NCBI RefSeq assembly: GCF_014650695.1
Contig: NZ_BMVL01000010.1
Location: forward strand, 248,996-312,995
Reading direction: 5' to 3'
DNA: 64,000 bases
Source of the DNA: Streptomyces avidinii
GTDB lineage: Bacteria; Actinomycetota; Actinomycetes; Streptomycetales; Streptomycetaceae
Position numbers and translations under genes: made by a program. Under the pieces are notes generated by a model. The model was not told the DNA's origin, did no database searches, and was given only the letters and a program-made list of their open reading frames with translations. Positions within the stretch are counted from its first letter, which is position 1, and each line of letters starts with the position of its first letter. This document shows, piece after piece, positions 1 through 9,600 of the stretch.

Positions 1-1
1 A

Positions 2-613
2 TCCGACCCGTGCCTGGCGGCAATCCGGCAGTACAAGCGGGCCCTCGTCCACTCGAAGAGCGGCGAGTACCGCATTGGCGAGAGGCTGATCGAGGCGGGA
101 CTCCGGATCCTGGAACAGGCGGAAGAGGGCCGCGAACGCCTGGCGGTGACTGGTCAGCTGCACCTGGGTGCCTCCGTCATTGCGGCTCGTGCGGAGGATC
201 AGGCCGCTGTGGAACGGCACATCGCCGAAGCGCGCACACTGGCCAAGCAGACGGGTGACGCCTCAGCGGTGCACTGGCTGTCCTTCGGGCCCATGAACGT
301 CGCGGTCCACGCGATGTCGGCCCTCACGCAGATGAGGCAGTACGACGACGCCCTCACGGCCGCCCGGAAGATCCGGCCGCCGGCGGCCTTCGCAACGAGC
401 CGGCGCGCCCACTTCCTCATCTACCGGGCGCGAGCCGAGATGGAGACGGGGAACGCGACGAGGGCCTTGGCCTCGCTGTCCGAGGCCCGCCACGCGGCGC
501 CCGAGCAAACCCGGTACCACCCGAGCACCCAGGAGACGATCCGAGGCTTGGTCCATATGGCTCGGCGGACCCCGGAGGCCCTCAACCACCTTGCTGCGTG
601 GGTGGAAAAGTAG
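2..613 (+). CDS. XRE-family transcriptional regulator, C-terminal TPR-like part (partial)
   Basis: The frame is open from the left edge of the window, so the start and the expected N-terminal helix-turn-helix lie outside; about 203 residues remain. The visible part is all helical, with TPR-like pairs (for example EYRIGERLIEAGLRILEQA and a second segment with ASLSEARHAAPEQTRYHPS). This matches the C-terminal sensor half of the many Streptomyces XRE regulators that carry a tetratricopeptide-like domain. Such regulators often sit beside small RiPP-like or unknown operons, and this one lies 92 bp upstream of a same-strand set of small genes and a methyltransferase that it may control. The DNA-binding half cannot be seen, so the family call is an inference from the repeat region alone. 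Confidence 0.6.
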   Translation, partial: SDPCLAAIRQYKRALVHSKSGEYRIGERLIEAGLRILEQAEEGRERLAVTGQLHLGASVIAARAEDQAAVERHIAEARTLAKQTGDASAVHWLSFGPMNVAVHAMSALTQMRQYDDALTAARKIRPPAAFATSRRAHFLIYRARAEMETGNATRALASLSEARHAAPEQTRYHPSTQETIRGLVHMARRTPEALNHLAAWVEK

Positions 614-622
614 AGCGCTCAC

Positions 623-644
623 ACGCTCACGTGGTTGTGAGTGT
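623..644 (+). terminator. Weak hairpin after the XRE gene
   Basis: An 8-bp stem (623-630 with 637-644, one G-U pair) and a 6-nt loop follow the stop codon by 10 bp. There is no U tract, as is usual in Streptomyces. It may end transcription of the regulator or attenuate read-through into the next gene. Confidence 0.35.
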
Positions 645-705
645 TCCGACCCTTGCCGCTCGCCAGTCTGGTCTCATCACCCGCTGACGACGGTAGGGAG
701 CCGCC

Positions 706-1188
706 GTGTTCTCGAAGGAAACGGCCGACTGGTACGCGCGGTGCCTCGGTGATCCCGCGGCGGCGCACACCGCGTGGCAGGACCACGGCGTGGCCGTACT
801 GCCGCTCGGAGCCCGCTTCGAAGCCGTGCGCATCCCCGACGCCCTCGCCCACGCGGCCGTGCGGAGCACCGGGGACCGTGTCGTGGCCCTCGCGCTCACC
901 CTGGCCCTGGAGGGGCCCGTCATCCACGACTCGCGCGGCCGGAACCACTACGCGCTCGTCGAACCGGGAACGGCGGAGCGGTGGCGAGCCCGGGACGCGG
1001 TCGAGTGCCTCGGGTACGGGACCCACCTCGGGGTGCCCGACATGGGCCGGGACCGGTCCGCGCCCGGCCGGCCCCTCTACTGGGCCGCGACCCCCGGCCC
1101 CGGGTCGTACTTCTGCCGCGTCGCCGCCGTCCGGCTGCTCGTCCGCGTCGGCGCGGCACGGCTCGCCGAGCCTGAGGTGGCGACGTGA
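706..1188 (+). CDS. Conserved hypothetical protein, 160 aa
   Basis: ATG start, 160 residues, soluble, no signal peptide. The sequence (MFSKETADWYARCLGDPAAA near the start, then a region with VALALTLALEGPVIHD) resembles short Streptomyces proteins sometimes annotated as bifunctional primase/polymerase-like, but I see no catalytic acid cluster that would support enzymatic function. Its stop overlaps the GTG of the next gene (GTGA), so the two are translationally coupled. Position between an XRE regulator and a methyltransferase suggests a shared operon. Function unknown. Confidence 0.7.
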   Translation: MFSKETADWYARCLGDPAAAHTAWQDHGVAVLPLGARFEAVRIPDALAHAAVRSTGDRVVALALTLALEGPVIHDSRGRNHYALVEPGTAERWRARDAVECLGYGTHLGVPDMGRDRSAPGRPLYWAATPGPGSYFCRVAAVRLLVRVGAARLAEPEVAT

Positions 1189-1463
1189 CGGACCACCCCG
1201 ACGGCGAATGCGCGCGGGCGCGCGTGCGGTGCTCCGGCTGCGGGCTGTCGGTCCCGATCGTGACCATGTACGGCGGGCCCATGGCCGACTGCCGGCTCTG
1301 CTGCTTCGCGTGGGCCGTCCACCACGACCCACACCTGTGCTGGTTGCGCAGCAACCATTTCGACGCGGACGTGGAGGAGGTCCTCGCCGCCCGCGTGCTC
1401 GACCTCGTGCCGCGCCTCATCGCCGCGCGCATCGTGCTCGGCGAGATCGCCGACGCCCTTTGA
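1185..1463 (+). CDS. Small cysteine-rich hypothetical protein, 92 aa
   Basis: GTG start overlapping the previous stop by 4 bp. Near residues 10-40 there is a C-x2-C pair (CSGC) followed about 25 residues later by CRLCC, a spacing typical of a small zinc ribbon, with two histidines (HHDPHLC) just after. The C-terminal third is acidic and helical. No known domain can be named. The likely role is a zinc-binding accessory protein of the operon; this is inferred from the cysteine pattern only. Confidence 0.65.
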   Translation: MTDHPDGECARARVRCSGCGLSVPIVTMYGGPMADCRLCCFAWAVHHDPHLCWLRSNHFDADVEEVLAARVLDLVPRLIAARIVLGEIADAL

Positions 1464-1516
1464 CTCCCGCCGCCGGGGAGCGGGCATTCTGCACAACAAA
1501 CTGATGGGAGATCCTG

Positions 1517-1651
1517 ATGAGTAAGGGCAAGCACGCTGGAGAGCCGGCCGACAAGCCGTGGACGCCGCCGCCGAGCGGAGGCAGCTCAGACGGGAGCCGA
1601 CCGTCTCCCCAGCCTTCCACCCCGCCCCCGCCGCCGCCGGGCAAGAAGTGA
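1517..1651 (+). CDS. 44-aa proline-rich peptide, possible methyltransferase substrate
   Basis: ATG at 1517 has a GGGAGATCCT ribosome-binding stretch just upstream. The peptide starts MSKGKHAGEPADKPW and its second half is Pro/Ser-rich, ending in six prolines then GKK; it has two Asp residues (12 and 25). Asp25 is followed by Gly, the dipeptide most prone to aspartimide formation. The stop overlaps the GTG of the PIMT-like methyltransferase (GTGA), so the two are coupled one-to-one. It is either a RiPP-like precursor for the methyltransferase or a coupling leader. No FxLD motif or other known RiPP leader is present. The coding call rests on the start, the ribosome-binding site and the exact overlap. 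Confidence 0.55.
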   Translation: MSKGKHAGEPADKPWTPPPSGGSSDGSRPSPQPSTPPPPPPGKK

Positions 1652-2781
1652 ACCGGGACATCTGCCGCGAGGCCCTGGTGACCGCAGGGTTACTGCGCGA
1701 GCCGTGGCTGGCCGAGGCCTTCGACACGGTCGACCGCGAAGCGTTCGTCCCGCGCGCCGTCTGGCTCCCGGTCCGGGACGCCGAAGGCTTCTGGCGCTTC
1801 GTGGACCGCGACGAGGACCCGGACGCCTGGCGCCACGCCGTCTGGAACCCCCACCAGTCGGTCATCACGCAGCTGAACGACGGCGACACGGCTCCAGGGC
1901 CAGGCACGGGCGACTTCACGTCCTCCGTGTCCGCCCTGGACATCGTCATGCGGAAGCTTCAGCACCTGGACCTTGTGCCACGGTCCCGCGTCCTGGAGAT
2001 CGGCTACGCATCCGGATACCACACGGCCTTGCTGTGTGAGCGCGTCGGCTCGGAGCGGGTGGTCGCCATCGAGGTGGACGAGGAGCTCGCGCGCGCGGGC
2101 GCCGCGAACCTCAAGGCAGCCGGCTACGACCCGGAGCTGATCGTCGGGGACGGCCTCGAAGGCACCCCGGGCGGGGAGCCGTTCAGCCGGGTCATCAACA
2201 CGGCGGCGCTGCGGCGCGTTCCGTACGCCTGGATCGAGCAGTCCAGGCGGAGCGGGGTGATCCTCACCCCGTTCGGAACGGCCTACAGCAATGCGGGGCT
2301 CCTGCGGCTCCGCGTCGACACCTCGGGAACGAAGGCGCAGGGAGCCTTCATCGGCGAGTCCTCGTACATGTGGATCCGCTCCGAGCGGCCGACCATCGAC
2401 CTCCAGGTCCCGGAGGAGTCAATCAGCAGGAAGTCGCCGATCGATCCCGCGCAGGTTCTGGCGGCTGGCTACCTCCAGGACTTCGCCATCGGCCTCCAGG
2501 TGCCGGACGTCTCCTACTCGCACCGCGGGGAGGGTGACGACCGCCAGGTCCAGTTCGTGGACGAGGCCGGCACTTCGGCGACGATCGTCCGCTATGGCGA
2601 CTGGTGGGAGGAGGACGCGGTCCGCTCCTGGGGACCGCGCGATCTGTGGGCGGAGGTGACTGCGGCGTACACCTGGTACGAGGTACGAGGCCGGCCGCAC
2701 ATCACGCGCTTCGGTGTCACGGTTGACGGGTCTGGCCAGTACCTGTGGCTGGATGACCCACGTCACCTCGTCGGTTCCTGA
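1648..2781 (+). CDS. PIMT-like SAM-dependent methyltransferase, RiPP-maturase type
   Basis: GTG at 1648 is chosen because it overlaps the upstream stop by 4 bp; a longer in-frame reading from 1558 would run through that small gene. 377 aa. The N-terminus (LLREPWLAEAFDTVDREAFV) and the loop DFTSSVSA are typical of protein-L-isoaspartate O-methyltransferase relatives, and SAM motif I reads VLEIGYASGYH around residues 115-126. The fold is longer than housekeeping PIMT (about 210 aa), with an extra C-terminal domain, and resembles the methyltransferases of ATP-grasp/RiPP maturation systems (family knowledge). No ATP-grasp gene is nearby. It may methylate Asp or isoAsp in the preceding peptide to drive aspartimide formation; substrate is inference. 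Confidence 0.75.
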   Translation: MNRDICREALVTAGLLREPWLAEAFDTVDREAFVPRAVWLPVRDAEGFWRFVDRDEDPDAWRHAVWNPHQSVITQLNDGDTAPGPGTGDFTSSVSALDIVMRKLQHLDLVPRSRVLEIGYASGYHTALLCERVGSERVVAIEVDEELARAGAANLKAAGYDPELIVGDGLEGTPGGEPFSRVINTAALRRVPYAWIEQSRRSGVILTPFGTAYSNAGLLRLRVDTSGTKAQGAFIGESSYMWIRSERPTIDLQVPEESISRKSPIDPAQVLAAGYLQDFAIGLQVPDVSYSHRGEGDDRQVQFVDEAGTSATIVRYGDWWEEDAVRSWGPRDLWAEVTAAYTWYEVRGRPHITRFGVTVDGSGQYLWLDDPRHLVGS

Positions 2782-2787
2782 TCCGTA

Positions 2788-2816
2788 GCCCCGGCCGGGC
2801 CTGTCCTGGCCGGGGC
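2788..2816 (+). terminator. GC-rich terminator hairpin
   Basis: Nine-base perfect arms (2788-2796 and 2808-2816) with an 11-nt loop begin 7 bp after the methyltransferase stop. It probably closes the 0.7-2.8 kb operon. Confidence 0.6.
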
Positions 2817-2992
2817 CACCCCCCGCCTCTTCCGGCTGGCGGCGCAGGTGGTCGGTGGCTTGTCTCCGGCTGAGGCGCCCCCGACTCCGAGTGGTGCGCA
2901 CGCACTTTCTCGCCAGGTGGGAAGTGTGCCGAGACGGTGTCCGGACCGGGAATCCGGCCGCCGCCCCGGCCATCACCATTGTGCGAGGGGGC

Positions 2993-3181
2993 TCAGGCGT
3001 CCTCGTCGTCGTCCTCGTCGTCCAGGCGGGCCAGCCAGGTGGCCAGGCGTTCCACCGGGACCTCGAAGTCCGGGTTCAGGTCGACGAAGGTGCGCAGCTG
3101 CTCGGCGAGCCACTCGAAGGTGACCTCCTCCTCGCCGCGCCGCTTCTCCAGCTCCTCGATGCCGCGATCGGTGAAGTACAA
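2993..3181 (-). CDS. DUF6104 family protein
   Basis: 62-aa acidic protein beginning MYFTDRGIEELEKRRGEEEV and ending in a run of Asp/Glu (DDEDDDEDA). This is a highly conserved Streptomyces single-domain protein of unknown function (DUF6104). It is soluble and predicted all-helical. It is transcribed away from the protease gene, so the 129 bp between them is a divergent promoter region. The call is from sequence recognition; no biochemical role is known to me. Confidence 0.85.
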   Translation of the reverse strand: MYFTDRGIEELEKRRGEEEVTFEWLAEQLRTFVDLNPDFEVPVERLATWLARLDDEDDDEDA

Positions 3182-3310
3182 GTCGGGCTCCGTGCCGTGA
3201 TGGGGGTGTGCAGGGGGTGTTTCCCGCCAGGATAATCCGCCTTACGGCGAGACCTCCCGCCCCGGCCGCCCCCGGGTCTAGCCTGGATGCCCAACGAGCG
3301 GGGGGCGCGC

Positions 3311-5491
3311 ATGACGGACGGGCGCACGACCGGGTCCGCGCGCACCTTCGAGCTCCTGGAGCCCCTCGTTCAGGCCGCGACCGTACGCGTTCACGCCCCG
3401 CCGGGCGGGTATGAGAACCCCCGCAGTCATCGGACCGGTCCCACGTGGGGGAGCGGCTTCTTCATCGCTCCCGGGTGGGTCCTGACGTGTGCGCACGTGG
3501 TCGGCGAAGGGGGTGCTGCGGTGCGTCTGACGGGGCGCGAGGTCGGCATCACCTTCTCCGCCGGGAGCCTCACCGGGACGGTCACCGGGCGCGTGGAGTG
3601 CGTACTGCCCGAGCGGCTGGAGGAGCGGCGGCCCGCTCGGCACGCGCTGTGGGACCTGCCCGACCTCGCGCTGGTCAGGGTGCTGGCGCCCGTCTCGCAC
3701 GCCTGCGTATGGCTGACCGACCGCTCCCGACCGCGTTTCGACGAGGTCGCCTACTTCGGCTGCACCGAGGACCTCGGCATCCCCGAGATCACCGGCCGCA
3801 CCACCCGGTTGCGCGGCACCGCGGGGAACGGCGCGGCCATCCGGCTCGGTGACGACGACGAGATCGAGCCCGGCATGTCCGGCGGCCCCGTCGTGGACCT
3901 GGCCCGCGGGGAGGTCGTCGGCGTGCTCAAGGCCCGTCGGCAGACCGGGGGCGGCGGGCTCGCCGTCTCCGTCGTACAGCTGCGCACCCTCCCCATGGCC
4001 GCGCGGGGCCAGGTCGGGCTCTACCGCCGGATCATGCAGGCACACGACCTGTACCACTACGACCAGCACCTCAGCGATCTCGACAACCGCCGGACCTGGA
4101 CGGACGTGCACGGCGAGCTCCCGCCGGAGGAGGGCGACCCGTACGCGGGCCGGGGCCGGCTCACCCCCGGCGAGCGCACCACGCTGTGCGGACTACTGGC
4201 CGAACTGCCCCCGCCCGGCTCCTCCGAGGTCGTACGCGCCCTGGTCGAGGCGGCGCGCGGCGAGGAGCCGGACCCGCTGCCGCCCGCCCCGCTGAGCTGG
4301 CGCGACGGGCTGGGGCTGCTGCACGACCCGCCCGGCGGGACCGGGGAGGCCGCGGCGATGCTCCGGTACGCGACGGACGTGAGCGTGGCCGACTACCGCG
4401 AGCCCGTCACGCCCGGCGCCGACGAGGAGTTGTGGGACTGGGTACGAGCCACGGCCGAGCGGCTGTGGCGGCCGCTGCGCCGGGAGCTCGGCGAGCGCCA
4501 CGAGCGGGGCCTCGCCGAGCGCGAGCGGCGCCGGCGGGCCTCGGCCGGGCGGGCGGTCCACGGCACGGCCCGGCGGGCCGGCGGTCTGCCGTCCGGGGCC
4601 TCGGTGCTGCTGGAGGTGTGGGCGCACGGCTGGGAGGACGTCTACGACTGGCGGGTCTCCGTGCTCGCCGGACCCGCACACGCGGGGCGGGTGACACCGG
4701 TGGACTCCGGCGTACGGGCCACCCTGGCGGGTCTGCCCGAGGCGTTACGGGTCCCGCTCGCCGAGGGGTTCCGCCGGTGCGACACCCACGAGGCGGCGGC
4801 CCTGCTCGAAGTGGCGGTGGCCCCGGAGCTGTTCGGGCTGGCGGTGGACGCGTGGGTGGTGGTGGGCGGCGTACCGCTGGGCGTGCAGCGGCCGGTGGTG
4901 CTGCGCCACCAGGCCGGGGCCACAGGAGCCGCGGGGGCCGCGGGGGCCGCCGGGGCCGCGGGGGCCGCCGGGGCCGCCGGAACCACGGCGACCACCGGGC
5001 CGAACCCGGGCGGTGCGCGCGAGCATCCCGCCGACCGCGAGGGCACCGACGCCGCCGCCCGCTGGGCCCGGGTGCAGGCGGGCCCGCTCCAGGACGAACG
5101 GGCCGACTGCGCAGGGGGGCGCCCGCGCAGCCCCGCCACCGAGTGGCTGACCGGGCTCCCCGACAACACCGTGCCCGTGCACTGCCGGGCGGCGGACCAG
5201 GAGCCCACGCTCGGCTCGCTGCACGCGGTGCGCGACGCCGGGTACGGCGTGGTCGTGACCCGGAGGCCCCCGCCGGAGCCGGGGGCCTCGTGCGCGCCCT
5301 TCCACCGCGGGCTGCGCGAGGAACTGGCGGACGCGGGGCGGGCGGAGGTGCTGCCGCTGCGCTTCCAGACCCTGCGGGGGCGGGCGTACGGGGCGGACCC
5401 CGACGCCTACTGGGCGGCCGGGGCGGGGCTGGTGTGGGAGGACCCGGCGCGGCCGCTGCCCGAGGAAGAGCCGCTGCAGGGCGACCTGTGA
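3311..5491 (+). CDS. Trypsin-like serine protease with VMAP-type C-terminal region
   Basis: 726 aa. An ATG at 3287 is possible, but 3311 is preferred because a purine-rich GCGGGGGG lies just upstream. Residues 1-220 form a chymotrypsin-fold protease: the catalytic His is in TCAHVV (about H62), Asp in DLALVRV (about D118) and Ser in GMSGGPVVD (about S190). There is no signal peptide, so it acts in the cytoplasm. Residues 230-350 are a helical linker; the C-terminal half is a mixed region like the vWA-MoxR-associated proteins (VMAP) described in conflict systems. A (Ala-Ala-Gly)6 tract near residues 540-557 comes from a 9-bp DNA repeat. MoxR and vWA genes follow, completing the ternary set. Target proteins are unknown. 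Confidence 0.8.
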   Translation: MTDGRTTGSARTFELLEPLVQAATVRVHAPPGGYENPRSHRTGPTWGSGFFIAPGWVLTCAHVVGEGGAAVRLTGREVGITFSAGSLTGTVTGRVECVLPERLEERRPARHALWDLPDLALVRVLAPVSHACVWLTDRSRPRFDEVAYFGCTEDLGIPEITGRTTRLRGTAGNGAAIRLGDDDEIEPGMSGGPVVDLARGEVVGVLKARRQTGGGGLAVSVVQLRTLPMAARGQVGLYRRIMQAHDLYHYDQHLSDLDNRRTWTDVHGELPPEEGDPYAGRGRLTPGERTTLCGLLAELPPPGSSEVVRALVEAARGEEPDPLPPAPLSWRDGLGLLHDPPGGTGEAAAMLRYATDVSVADYREPVTPGADEELWDWVRATAERLWRPLRRELGERHERGLAERERRRRASAGRAVHGTARRAGGLPSGASVLLEVWAHGWEDVYDWRVSVLAGPAHAGRVTPVDSGVRATLAGLPEALRVPLAEGFRRCDTHEAAALLEVAVAPELFGLAVDAWVVVGGVPLGVQRPVVLRHQAGATGAAGAAGAAGAAGAAGAAGTTATTGPNPGGAREHPADREGTDAAARWARVQAGPLQDERADCAGGRPRSPATEWLTGLPDNTVPVHCRAADQEPTLGSLHAVRDAGYGVVVTRRPPPEPGASCAPFHRGLREELADAGRAEVLPLRFQTLRGRAYGADPDAYWAAGAGLVWEDPARPLPEEEPLQGDL
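4928..4981 (+). repeat. 9-bp tandem repeat encoding Ala-Ala-Gly
   Basis: Six units of a GCCGCGGGG-type 9-mer, in frame, inside the protease gene. It codes for a flexible collagen-like linker and could change length by slippage without shifting frame. Confidence 0.8.
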
Positions 5492-5532
5492 CGGGCGCCG
5501 GCCCGGCCGACGCGAGGGAGGGAGCAAGCATC

Positions 5533-6594
5533 ATGAACGACGAGTGGCTCATTTACCGCGGGGTGGGCGAGCCCCACGACGGGATCGACGCCCTGCCCGA
5601 CCCGCCGCCCTGGCGGGACTTCGACGGCGGGCCCGTGGCGGAGCCCGGCGGTCCGGCCCGCGTCGCCGACGGCAACGTGGCCCGGCGGCTCGGCGCGCAC
5701 CGGCAGGCCGCCGAGCTGCACCGCCCGGAACCGGAGGAGCTGGAGGCCATCAACGCCGCGCTGTACCTGCGGCGGCCGCTGCTCGTGACCGGCTTCCCCG
5801 GAACCGGCAAGTCCACGCTCGCGCACGCCGTCGCCCACGAGTTGAGGCTGGGGCGGGTGCTGCGCTGGCCGGTGGTGTCGCGGACCGTGCTCCAGGACGG
5901 GCTCTACCGGTACGACGCCCTGGCCCGGCTCCAGGACGTGCAGATCGCCGCGAGCGGCGGCGGCCCGGCCCCGGGCACCCACGGCTCCGGCTCCGAATCC
6001 GGCACCGCCGCCGGACCCGCGGCCGTCCCCGGCATCGGGAAGTACATCCGGCTCGGGCCGCTCGGCACCGCCCTGCTGCCGACCGCCAGGCCCCGCGTCC
6101 TGCTCATCGACGAGCTCGACAAGAGCGACATCGACCTGCCCAACGACCTGCTGAACGTGCTGGAGGAAGGGGAGTTCGCCCTTCCCGAGCTGGAACGGGT
6201 CGCCGACACCGAGCCCGAGGTGCAGGTGCTCACCGACGACGGGACGAAGGTGACCGTCCGCGGCGGCCGCGTCCGCTGCCGGGCCTTCCCGTTCATCATC
6301 CTGACCAGCAACGGGGAACGGGACTTCCCGGCCGCACTGCTGCGCCGCTGCATCCAGCTCGGACTCGGCCAGCCCGGCGAGAAACGGCTCGCCACCATGG
6401 TCCGCGCCCACCTCGGCGAGGAGGCCGCCCGGCTCGGCGCCGACCTGATCCGCGAGTTCCTCAGCCGCTCCCAGACCGAGCTGGTCGCCGCCGACCAGCT
6501 GCTCAACGCCGTCTACCTGACCCACTACGCCGCCCCGCCCACCCGGGAGGACCTCGCCGACCTGCTCATCCAGCGCCTCGACCGCCCCAGGTGA
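5533..6594 (+). CDS. MoxR-family AAA+ ATPase
   Basis: ATG at 5533, with GAGGGAGGGAGC as the ribosome-binding site. 353 aa. Walker A is GFPGTGKS (about residues 87-94), Walker B is VLLIDELDK, and a long insert follows the Walker A strand. An Arg-finger region (LLRRCIQLGL) and a C-terminal lid complete a MoxR-type module. MoxR ATPases act as chaperones on vWA-domain partners; here the partner is the next gene, 6 bp downstream. Together with the upstream protease this is the ternary protease-MoxR-vWA arrangement. It probably remodels the vWA protein or its clients in the cytoplasm, using ATP. Confidence 0.85.
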   Translation: MNDEWLIYRGVGEPHDGIDALPDPPPWRDFDGGPVAEPGGPARVADGNVARRLGAHRQAAELHRPEPEELEAINAALYLRRPLLVTGFPGTGKSTLAHAVAHELRLGRVLRWPVVSRTVLQDGLYRYDALARLQDVQIAASGGGPAPGTHGSGSESGTAAGPAAVPGIGKYIRLGPLGTALLPTARPRVLLIDELDKSDIDLPNDLLNVLEEGEFALPELERVADTEPEVQVLTDDGTKVTVRGGRVRCRAFPFIILTSNGERDFPAALLRRCIQLGLGQPGEKRLATMVRAHLGEEAARLGADLIREFLSRSQTELVAADQLLNAVYLTHYAAPPTREDLADLLIQRLDRPR

Positions 6595-6600
6595 CCGGCC

Positions 6601-9600
6601 GTGTCACCCGCACCCGCCGGAGCACCCGGCGTCCGTGAACTGGCCGCCCTGCTGCGCGCCGCCGGACTCGACCCGTCCGCCGAGGAGATCGCCGACGCGC
6701 TGTGGCTGGCCGGCCACATCCGCGGGCCCGTCCGGGCCGCCCCGGGCGGCCGGGGACCGGGCGGTGGCGGCCCGGACACCGCGGCCGCCGAACCGGCCGC
6801 CGAGCCCGCCGAGTCCGCACGGGCGGAGGCGGAGGCCGACGACCCGGTCGGGCTCTACGCCCCCGGGGCGGCCCGCTCCGAGGGCGCCGGCGGGGAACGG
6901 CCGGGGGAGTCGCCCGAGGAGTACGGAGTGCCCGTGCGGGTGCCCGGGGCCGCCGCGCTGCCCCGCATCCTGGAGGTCCAGCGGGCCCTGCGCGCCCTCC
7001 AGCGGCACCGCCCGCCCGGCCCGCCCACCCGGCTGGTGATCGACGAGACGGCCACCGCCGAGGCCAGCGCCCGCACCCTCGGACTGGTCATCCCGGTGCT
7101 CCGGGCGGAGAGCCGGCGCGAGGCGACCGTACGGCTGGTGATGGACGCGTCCCCGTCGATGGCGGTGTGGCAGGACATGTTCGAGGAACTGCGGTCGGTG
7201 TGCGAGCGGTTGGGGGCCTTCCGGGACGTCCAGGTGCACTACCTGCACCGCCTCACCGACGGCACGGCCGCCCTCGGACGCAGCCCCGCACCCGGCTGCG
7301 TCCGCGCCTCCGGACTGCGCTCCGGAGACCAGCTGCGGGACCCGACCGGCCGGGCCCTGACCATGGTGGTCTCCGACTGCGCCGGGCCGCTGTGGCGCGA
7401 GGGCACCGCGCAGCGCCTGCTGTACCGCTGGGCCGAGTGCACGCCGTGCGTGGTCGTCCAGCCGCTGCCGCAACGGCTGTGGGGGCGCAGCTGGATGCCC
7501 ACCGAGCGGGGCACGCTCGCACGGCTGGAGGGCGGCGGGCAGCAGCTCGCCTTCCGGCCGGACCGGCCGCCGCTGCCCGGGCGGCCCACCGGAGGGCTGA
7601 CCGTGCCGGTGCTGCCGCCGAGCCCGACCGCCCTCGGGGCGTGGGCCCGGCTGCTGGCCGGACTCGCCGCCGGACCGGTACCGGCCGAGGTGGGCCGGGT
7701 ACGGGCCGACCATCCGGCCGCGCCCCTGCCGCCGCCGCGTGCCGTGCGGCCGCCGCGCGAACTGGTGGCCCGCTTCCGGTCCTCGGCCGCGCCCCGGGCC
7801 GTACAGCTCGCCGTGTACCTCTCGGCGGCGCCGCTCACCCTGCCCGTGATGCGGCTGGTGCAGCGCACGATGCTGCCGGACTCCGAGCCCTCCGACCTGG
7901 CGGAGGTGCTGCTGAGCGGGCTGCTGCGGCGCAGCGTGCCCGGGCACGGGCACTGGTACGAGTTCGTACCCGGGGTGCAGGACGTGCTGTTGGGGCCGCT
8001 GGGGCGGGACGAGGCCGCGCTGGTGCTCAAGCACTGCTCCGAGTACGTCCTGGCCCACTTCGGCCGGGGCGTACGGAACTTCCCCGCGCTCGCCGTCTCC
8101 CAGCTGACCGGGGTCCCGCCGGCGGTCGCCGACCCGGGACCCGAGGACACCGAGCGCCCGCCCGAGGGCCGGCTCCCGCAGGCCTTTGCACAGGTTTCGG
8201 CCAAAGTCGTACGGCGCTACCTGCCCGGGGTGCCCCAGGAGGCCCCGCCGGTACGGGAACCCGCCCCGGCCCCGGTGCCCGCCCGGGCCGGCGCGGTGCG
8301 CGCCGCCCGGGACCGGCTCGCGGACGCCGACGCCGACGGGGACGGCGGCGCGCGGGCCCTGTACGAGGCCGTGGCGGTGCTCCGGCGCGCGGTGACGGCC
8401 CCCGCCGGGCCCGGCGATCCCCCGGAGGAGGCGGAGACCGAGCTGGCGGGCGCGCTGCTGCGGCTGTGGGCGGCCCAGCGGGACCCGGAGCTCCTGGCCG
8501 AGGCGGAACGGGCCGTGACCGGGCTGCGGACGCCGCAGGCGGGGGCGCTGCTCGGCCGGGTGCTGTACGAGCGGGCGCTGGCCTCCGGACCGGATGCGGA
8601 GCTGCTGGCCGCGGCGGACATGGAGTTCGCGGCGGCGGGCGCCGCGGCCGACCCCGAACTGCGGCGGGACTGCGCGGTGCGGCGGGCCGAGACCCTGATC
8701 CGGCTGAGCGTGCTGCGGGACGAGCCGGGCGCGCTCCGCGAGGCCCGCGCGGCCCTCGAACCCCTGGCGGGCCCGGCCCCCGGCCCGGGTGCAGAAGCAG
8801 GCGGCGAAGTCGGCCGGGAAGCCGGTGGGGAAGCCGGTGGGGTCACCGGTGGGGCCGCCGCCCGCCCGGACCACGGCGGGGCGGGCGGCCCGCGCCCGGC
8901 CCCGTACCCCGAGCTGCAACTGGCCCTGGGCCGGGTCCTGCTGGCCCTGCTGCCCCGCACCGCCGACCCGGCCGAGCGCACGGCCCTCGCCGAACAGGCC
9001 GCCGCCCGCCTCGGGGCGGCCCTGGGCGGCCCACCGGCCGTCCCCGCCCGGCCCGGCCCGGGGGCGGCGCGGGTACGGGTGGAACTGGCCGACGCGCTGC
9101 GCCACCTCCCCCGCCGCCTGGAGGAGGCCGCGGCCCAGCTCGACGCGGCCCTCGCGGAGCCCGGCGGGGACCCGGAGCTGCGGGTGGCCGCCCTGGTGTG
9201 CCTGGCCCGGGTGCACCGGGAGCGGTACGCACGGGATGCCGACCCGGCGGCACTGGAGGACGCCGCCGAGGCGTACGGCCGGGCCCGGCGGCTGATCCCC
9301 CGCGATGCGGAGGCCTTCGCGGAACTGCTGCCCGAGTGGGGCGACGTGCTCCTGGACCGGGCCCGCGCCGCCGACGGGCGCCGGTTCACCGGGACGGCCG
9401 TACGCGTCCTGCGCGAGAGCCGGACCGCGGTCCCCCAGTCCGACCCGGGCGCGGCGCACCGGCTGCAGCGGCTGGCCGCCGGGCTCCGGCTGCGGCACGC
9501 GTACGAGGGCGACCCGGTGGACCTGCGGGAGGCCGAGTACCTGCTGGAGCTGGCGGTCCGGCACAGCCGCAGCCCGCTGGAACAGGCCCGCGCCTGGCGG

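Noticed and set aside
1517..1651. FxLD-type lanthipeptide precursor
   Set aside because: No FxLD motif and no Lan enzymes nearby; kept only as a possible PIMT substrate.
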